From Pontiellaceae bacterium B12219 (GTDB lineage: Bacteria; Verrucomicrobiota; Kiritimatiellia; Kiritimatiellales; Pontiellaceae): a DNA stretch of 64,000 nucleotides. Positions 60,667-64,000 of the stretch are shown piece by piece (the first letter of the stretch is position 1; the number at the start of each line of letters is the position of its first letter). The notes below the pieces were generated by a model. The model had not been told where the DNA came from. It ran no database searches and saw only the letters and a list, made by a program, of their open reading frames with translations. Position numbers and translations under genes: made by a program. Where the stretch lies: the NCBI GenBank assembly GCA_029432795.1, contig JARNMJ010000015.1:22525-86524 (forward strand), in the 5' to 3' direction.

Positions 60667-61416
60667 ATGAAAACATATCTTTCCGAAATATTCAGTTCGA
60701 TTCAGGGCGAAGGCCCGTATGTGGGTGAACGCCACCTGTTTGTGCGGTTCTGTGCCTGTCACCGCAAGTGTGTTTATTGCGACACCAATACGGAGCTTTC
60801 CGATTGTTGCATTGTCGAAAAAACACCGGGAACCGGTGAATTTGAGCAAATTAAAAATCCGATGTCGGTTGAGCAGGTGGCGGACCTGATTCGGGAAGTG
60901 GATGCCAAAACAAGAAACAACCGCATTTCCATCACGGGTGGCGCCCCGTTGCTGCAGTCGCGGTTTTTACTGAAACTGCTGCCCGTTCTGAAAGCGGAAG
61001 GCCACAATATTTATCTCGAAGCGGCCGGTGATTTGCCGAAGGAACTGAAGAGTGTTATTGAATTTATTGATGTCGTGGCGATGGATATCAAACTGGCGAG
61101 TGTGACGGAAGAAAAGGCCACGTTCCCGGCGCATTGGGAGTTCCTTAAACTCTGCCGCGATTACAATGTGGAAGTGTTTATCAAGCTGGTTCTTTCAGCC
61201 AATACGAATGAAGGCGAGCTGATCGAAGCCGCCAAAGGAATCAAGAAAGCGGGGGGAGAGGATACGCTGGTGGTGATTCAGCCGATGACCAAAGCCGAAA
61301 AAACGGATGCGGTTCCTTCGGGCCAACAGCTATTCCGCTGGCAGGATAAGGTGGCTTCGGTGCTGCCGAATGTGCGTGTGATTCCGCAAACCCATAAAAT
61401 GCTGGAGATGCTCTAA
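60667..61416 (+). CDS. queE: 7-carboxy-7-deazaguanine synthase (radical SAM)
   Basis: A 249-residue radical S-adenosylmethionine enzyme that makes the 7-deazapurine ring for queuosine. The cluster motif is C-H-R-K-C-V-Y-C, and [11 protein letters not shown] is the QueE start signature. It overlaps queC by one base (TAATG). Confidence 0.93.
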   Translation: MKTYLSEIFSSIQGEGPYVGERHLFVRFCACHRKCVYCDTNTELSDCCIVEKTPGTGEFEQIKNPMSVEQVADLIREVDAKTRNNRISITGGAPLLQSRFLLKLLPVLKAEGHNIYLEAAGDLPKELKSVIEFIDVVAMDIKLASVTEEKATFPAHWEFLKLCRDYNVEVFIKLVLSANTNEGELIEAAKGIKKAGGEDTLVVIQPMTKAEKTDAVPSGQQLFRWQDKVASVLPNVRVIPQTHKMLEML

Positions 61417-62096
61417 TGGGAAAGAAGGCCGTAGTTTTACTGAGCGGTGGATTGGATTCCGCAACGGTTATGGCGATGGCGCTGGCCGAGGGATATGATG
61501 TTTATGCGGTTTCGTTCCAATACGGGCAGCGTCATTCGGTTGAGCTCGACTGTGCAATTAAGCAGGCGGCCATTGGCGCAAAACAGCATAAGATTGTTGA
61601 TATTGATTTAAGTTCTTTCGGCGGTTCGGCACTGACCGCCGATATTGACGTGCCCAAACACGATACCGTCGATGATCTTCCCGAAGATATTCCGGTGACT
61701 TACGTTCCGGCCCGCAATACCGTTTTTCTTTCCTATGCACTCGCCTGGGCGGAAGTGCTGAAGGCCTATGATATTTTTATCGGGGTGAACGCGCTGGATT
61801 ACAGCGGTTATCCCGACTGCCGGCCGGAGTTCATTGCGGCCTATGAAACCATGGCCAATCTGGCAACGGTTGCCGGTGTGCAGGGACGGAAACTGACGAT
61901 TCACACGCCGCTGATTGATCTGACAAAAGCGGAAATCATTCAGCGCGGACTTGAACTCGGCGTCGATTACGCTAAAACCACGAGTTGCTACGATCCGGCT
62001 CCGGATGGACGGGCCTGCGGACATTGTGATTCCTGTTTGTTGCGGCTGAAAGGATTCAGCGATGCAGGTCAAAGCGATCCACGGGGATATGTGTGA
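61416..62096 (+). CDS. queC: 7-cyano-7-deazaguanine synthase
   Basis: A 226-residue ATP-pyrophosphatase-type enzyme converting carboxydeazaguanine to preQ0. P-loop [18 protein letters not shown], and C-terminal zinc cysteines in [17 protein letters not shown]. Confidence 0.94.
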   Translation: MGKKAVVLLSGGLDSATVMAMALAEGYDVYAVSFQYGQRHSVELDCAIKQAAIGAKQHKIVDIDLSSFGGSALTADIDVPKHDTVDDLPEDIPVTYVPARNTVFLSYALAWAEVLKAYDIFIGVNALDYSGYPDCRPEFIAAYETMANLATVAGVQGRKLTIHTPLIDLTKAEIIQRGLELGVDYAKTTSCYDPAPDGRACGHCDSCLLRLKGFSDAGQSDPRGYV

Positions 62097-62098
62097 AA

Positions 62099-62205
62099 TA
62101 ATGCGTAATGAGTAATACGTAATATTTTTTGCAGGGTTGACGGGTGGTGATAATAGTTTTACGCATTACGCATTACGCATTACGTATTACGCATTAAGGA
62201 TTAAG
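62099..62205. repeat. Heptamer-phased inverted element between queC and queD
   Basis: Left arm TAATGCG, TAATGAG, TAATACG, TAATATT. Right arm ACGCATT, ACGCATT, ACGCATT, ACGTATT, ACGCATT, AAGGATT. The right arm ends at the queD ribosome binding site (AAGGA). Confidence 0.8.
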
Positions 62206-62207
62206 TT

Positions 62208-62573
62208 ATGCCAAAAATGAAAATTTCGAAAGAGTTCAAGTTTGATTCAGCGCATTTTCTTCCCCATGTTCCGCCGGACCATAAATGCGCCAACATGCAT
62301 GGACATACGTATTATATCGAGGTGCATTGTGAAGATGAGCTGGACCCGAAACTCGGCTGGGTGCTTGATTTTAACGACGTTAAAAAAGTGGTTGATCCGC
62401 TAGTCGATCAGCTCGACCACAAAGTGCTTAATGAAATTGAAGGGTTGGAAAACCCGACGGCCGAAATGATCGCATTCTGGCTATGGAATAAAATTAAACC
62501 TGAACTGCCGCAGTTGGTTCAGGTGGTGGTGAAAGAAAATCCAACCAACGTCTGCATCTACGCGGGCGACTGA
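62208..62573 (+). CDS. queD: 6-carboxy-tetrahydropterin synthase
   Basis: A 121-residue PTPS-like enzyme of queuosine synthesis. Zinc ligands: His in D-S-A-H-F-L-P and H-G-H-T-Y. It has D-F-N-D-V-K. The C-terminal E-N-P-T-N-V is typical. With QueE and QueC it makes preQ0 from GTP; the reductase QueF is not in the window. Confidence 0.94.
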   Translation: MPKMKISKEFKFDSAHFLPHVPPDHKCANMHGHTYYIEVHCEDELDPKLGWVLDFNDVKKVVDPLVDQLDHKVLNEIEGLENPTAEMIAFWLWNKIKPELPQLVQVVVKENPTNVCIYAGD

Positions 62574-62588
62574 AAAGGGCGAGGCCCT

Positions 62589-63674
62589 TTATTTCCAGTG
62601 TTTGGAAACCTGTTTATTCGGCAACATCGAACCGTCGACCCATTTGCCCTCGATCATGATTTCATTACGGACGGACGGGATGCCCATGGTGCGTTCGGTG
62701 ATCAAGGAAATAAGTGTTCGGACGGCGGCTCGGCCGATATCGATGGGGTTTTGATCGATCCCGGCATTGATGGGCGTGTCGTGAATGCTGGTGGTTGCCA
62801 GGCCGAGGTCTTCGGGAATGCGGTAGCCCATTGTTTTCAGCAATTCAGTGAGGTTGGGGCGGTCTGTTAAAATGGCATCCGGCCGGTTGGATTTAATCCA
62901 GTGATCCAGTGCGGACATCTGCAGGTCGACCGGATCAGCGTCGGAGAGGTGTAATCGCTGTATAACCTGTTCCGGGGGGAGCTCTTCCTGCGCGAAGGAT
63001 ACCCCTGCATTGAAGATACGTTGCCTGGTATATTTTCCAACAAAACCAATGCGCTGATAACCCCGTTCCCGCATGGATCGGAAGGCCAGAATGCCAACGG
63101 TTGTCTGTGCGCTGGTGATGTAATGCGCTTCGGGATAGGAGTTCTGACGGCCAAAGCGCACGATAGCATAGTCCTGCCAGGGAAAGGCCTGCCAGTTGAT
63201 GGCGGGATCTTCGTAGTCCGGGCCGCACAGTGTTGCCAGCAAAAGCCCCTGAATATTGCGGGTCTTAAAAATGGTGTTCATACGTGGAAACGACAGGTCA
63301 ACGGTGTTGAATTCTTCCAGTTGATAGCCCATGCGGTTGGCGGTCTCCTTGGCGCCTTGCCAGTAGAGATCAAATTCCTTCGTTTGTCTTAAGAGGTCGG
63401 GGGCTCGAAAGGGATTGATCCATGCGAGCGCAGCCTGCGTTTTATCTTCCCGGTTGGCCATGCGGTAGGAGGAAAGTGCGGAGAGCATCGGGTCGGGGCG
63501 GTAGTTCATTGCGGCCGCCTTTTCCTGAACCCGAACGCGTGTTGCTTCTGATATGCGCGGATTGTTGCGCAGCGCTTTCGAGACCGTGGTGTGAGAGACT
63601 CCGATCGCTTCTGCGATATCATAGATCGTGACCCGGTGTTGTGATGGGTCCGTTTTGTCGTGTTTCTTTCCCAT
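62589..63674 (-). CDS. LacI-family transcriptional regulator
   Basis: A 361-residue repressor. The N-terminal helix-turn-helix has T-I-Y-D-I-A-E-A-I-G-V-S-H-T-T-V-S-K-A-L-R, then a periplasmic-binding-like effector domain. ATG 63674 follows GGAGGTGGGAG and is chosen over an ATG five codons upstream. The final codons carry an exact TTCCA repeat (62593-62607; S-K-H-W-K), so the C-terminus is repeat-derived. It is divergent from a secreted protein, its likely target. The effector is unknown. Confidence 0.9.
   Translation of the reverse strand: MGKKHDKTDPSQHRVTIYDIAEAIGVSHTTVSKALRNNPRISEATRVRVQEKAAAMNYRPDPMLSALSSYRMANREDKTQAALAWINPFRAPDLLRQTKEFDLYWQGAKETANRMGYQLEEFNTVDLSFPRMNTIFKTRNIQGLLLATLCGPDYEDPAINWQAFPWQDYAIVRFGRQNSYPEAHYITSAQTTVGILAFRSMRERGYQRIGFVGKYTRQRIFNAGVSFAQEELPPEQVIQRLHLSDADPVDLQMSALDHWIKSNRPDAILTDRPNLTELLKTMGYRIPEDLGLATTSIHDTPINAGIDQNPIDIGRAAVRTLISLITERTMGIPSVRNEIMIEGKWVDGSMLPNKQVSKHWK
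62593..62607. repeat. TTCCA-N5-TGGAA palindrome at the 3' end of the LacI gene
   Basis: Exact copy, spacer GTGTT. It encodes the last residues of the regulator. Confidence 0.88.
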
Positions 63675-63796
63675 ATCTCCCACCTCCAAAGATTATAAAA
63701 TGCTAAGGATTACTGGGAACACAAACTAAGGCTGGGATGCCGATAAAGCAACCGTATTATGGTGATGATACAGCCATAGTCATTTCCTCTGTACAC

Positions 63797-63813
63797 CGCT
63801 TTCGTTTAAAGCG
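63797..63813. promoter_or_regulatory. Candidate LacI-type operator
   Basis: Palindrome CGCTTT-CGTTT-AAAGCG in the gap between the LacI gene and the divergent secreted-protein gene. It could be the regulator's operator. No other copy is seen nearby. Confidence 0.35.
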
Positions 63814-63855
63814 AGCGGCGTTGATGGCTAATATACGTCTTAAAGAAGGTGAACC

Positions 63856-64000
63856 GTGAAGAACTGTAAAACGATGAAAAGCTATATTGTAAAACGAGTT
63901 AGAGTAATTTTGGCCGGTCTTTTGATCGGTGGTCAGGCTGCAATCGCCGCTCCGATTGCGTGGGAGCCCGCGGTTGATGTCAGCGATAAGAGTCAGCTCA
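63856..64000 (+). CDS. Secreted protein, N-terminal fragment (cut by the window end)
   Basis: A GTG start after AAGAAGGTG opens a frame running to the window end. The first about 35 residues form a signal peptide (L-A-G-L-L-I-G-G-Q-A-A-I-A-A), followed by P-I-A-W-E-P-A-V-D-V-S-D. Such starts occur in large secreted sugar-active proteins of this phylum, but the rest is outside the window. Confidence 0.6.
   Translation, partial: MKNCKTMKSYIVKRVRVILAGLLIGGQAAIAAPIAWEPAVDVSDKSQL

Noticed and set aside
17696..62607. TTCCA-N5-TGGAA considered as the recognition site of the type I restriction system
   Set aside because: Type I sites are asymmetric and usually not enriched; this one is symmetric and far above chance. 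Not excluded for another enzyme.

Overview
The window looks like chromosome of a Kiritimatiellota-type (PVC group) Gram-negative bacterium, probably anaerobic and Pontiella-like. This is inferred from the combination of two PEP-CTERM secreted proteins, a DWG-type Ser/Thr kinase, HPr kinase/HPr/enzyme I beside lpt genes, an octaheme cytochrome fused to HEAT and TPR repeats, and LPS and queuosine genes of diverged sequence. No marker gene fixes the species.

Layout. 58-8240: heme acquisition locus (TonB receptor, Rrf2 regulator, hmuSTUV, ABC exporter), then a decayed tRNA-Val. 8469-17755: STAS protein, unknown protein, smc, a lipoyl/HlyD-like membrane protein, an HU-type protein, hisS and aspS. 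17824-24362: a type I restriction-modification operon, hsdR-RAYT-hsdS-hsdM, in which a REP-associated tyrosine transposase (RAYT) gene is fitted between hsdR and hsdS. 24450-33373: cls, gpmI, two LPS-export proteins plus lptB, hpf, hprK, ptsH, ptsI. 33368-40384: M50-like protease, octaheme/TPR cytochrome, HAD phosphatase, membrane kinase, ECF sigma factor. 40636-52118: coaE-rho, a nucleotidyltransferase, a PEP-CTERM protein, NfeD protease, SDR-folB, accA, an L,D-transpeptidase, recN. 52180-58296: a second PEP-CTERM protein, mfd, a pyrB-like gene, argF. 58305-62573: heptosyltransferase-like protein, two HAD phosphatases, queE-queC-queD. 62589-64000: LacI regulator and the start of a divergent secreted protein.

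Most unusual is repetitive DNA that runs across this otherwise ordinary set of genes. (1) A 15-bp interrupted palindrome, TTCCA-R-NNN-Y-TGGAA, occurs 21 times exactly (chance expectation about 0.05 to 0.06) and at least 10 more times with one mismatch. It lies between genes, on ribosome binding sites and inside reading frames, where it adds peptides such as F-Q-x-L-E. (2) Elements phased at 7 bp, often with opposed arms, sit at gene junctions and sometimes supply start or stop codons. (3) Four palindromes GGGCGAAA-N4-TTTCGCCC lie inside the RAYT gene, each encoding A-K-x-x-S-P. (4) mfd carries six copies of the first family, one heptamer run and a perfect 38-bp palindrome. Together they suggest a lineage with several families of small sequence elements that are tolerated in, or spread into, coding DNA.
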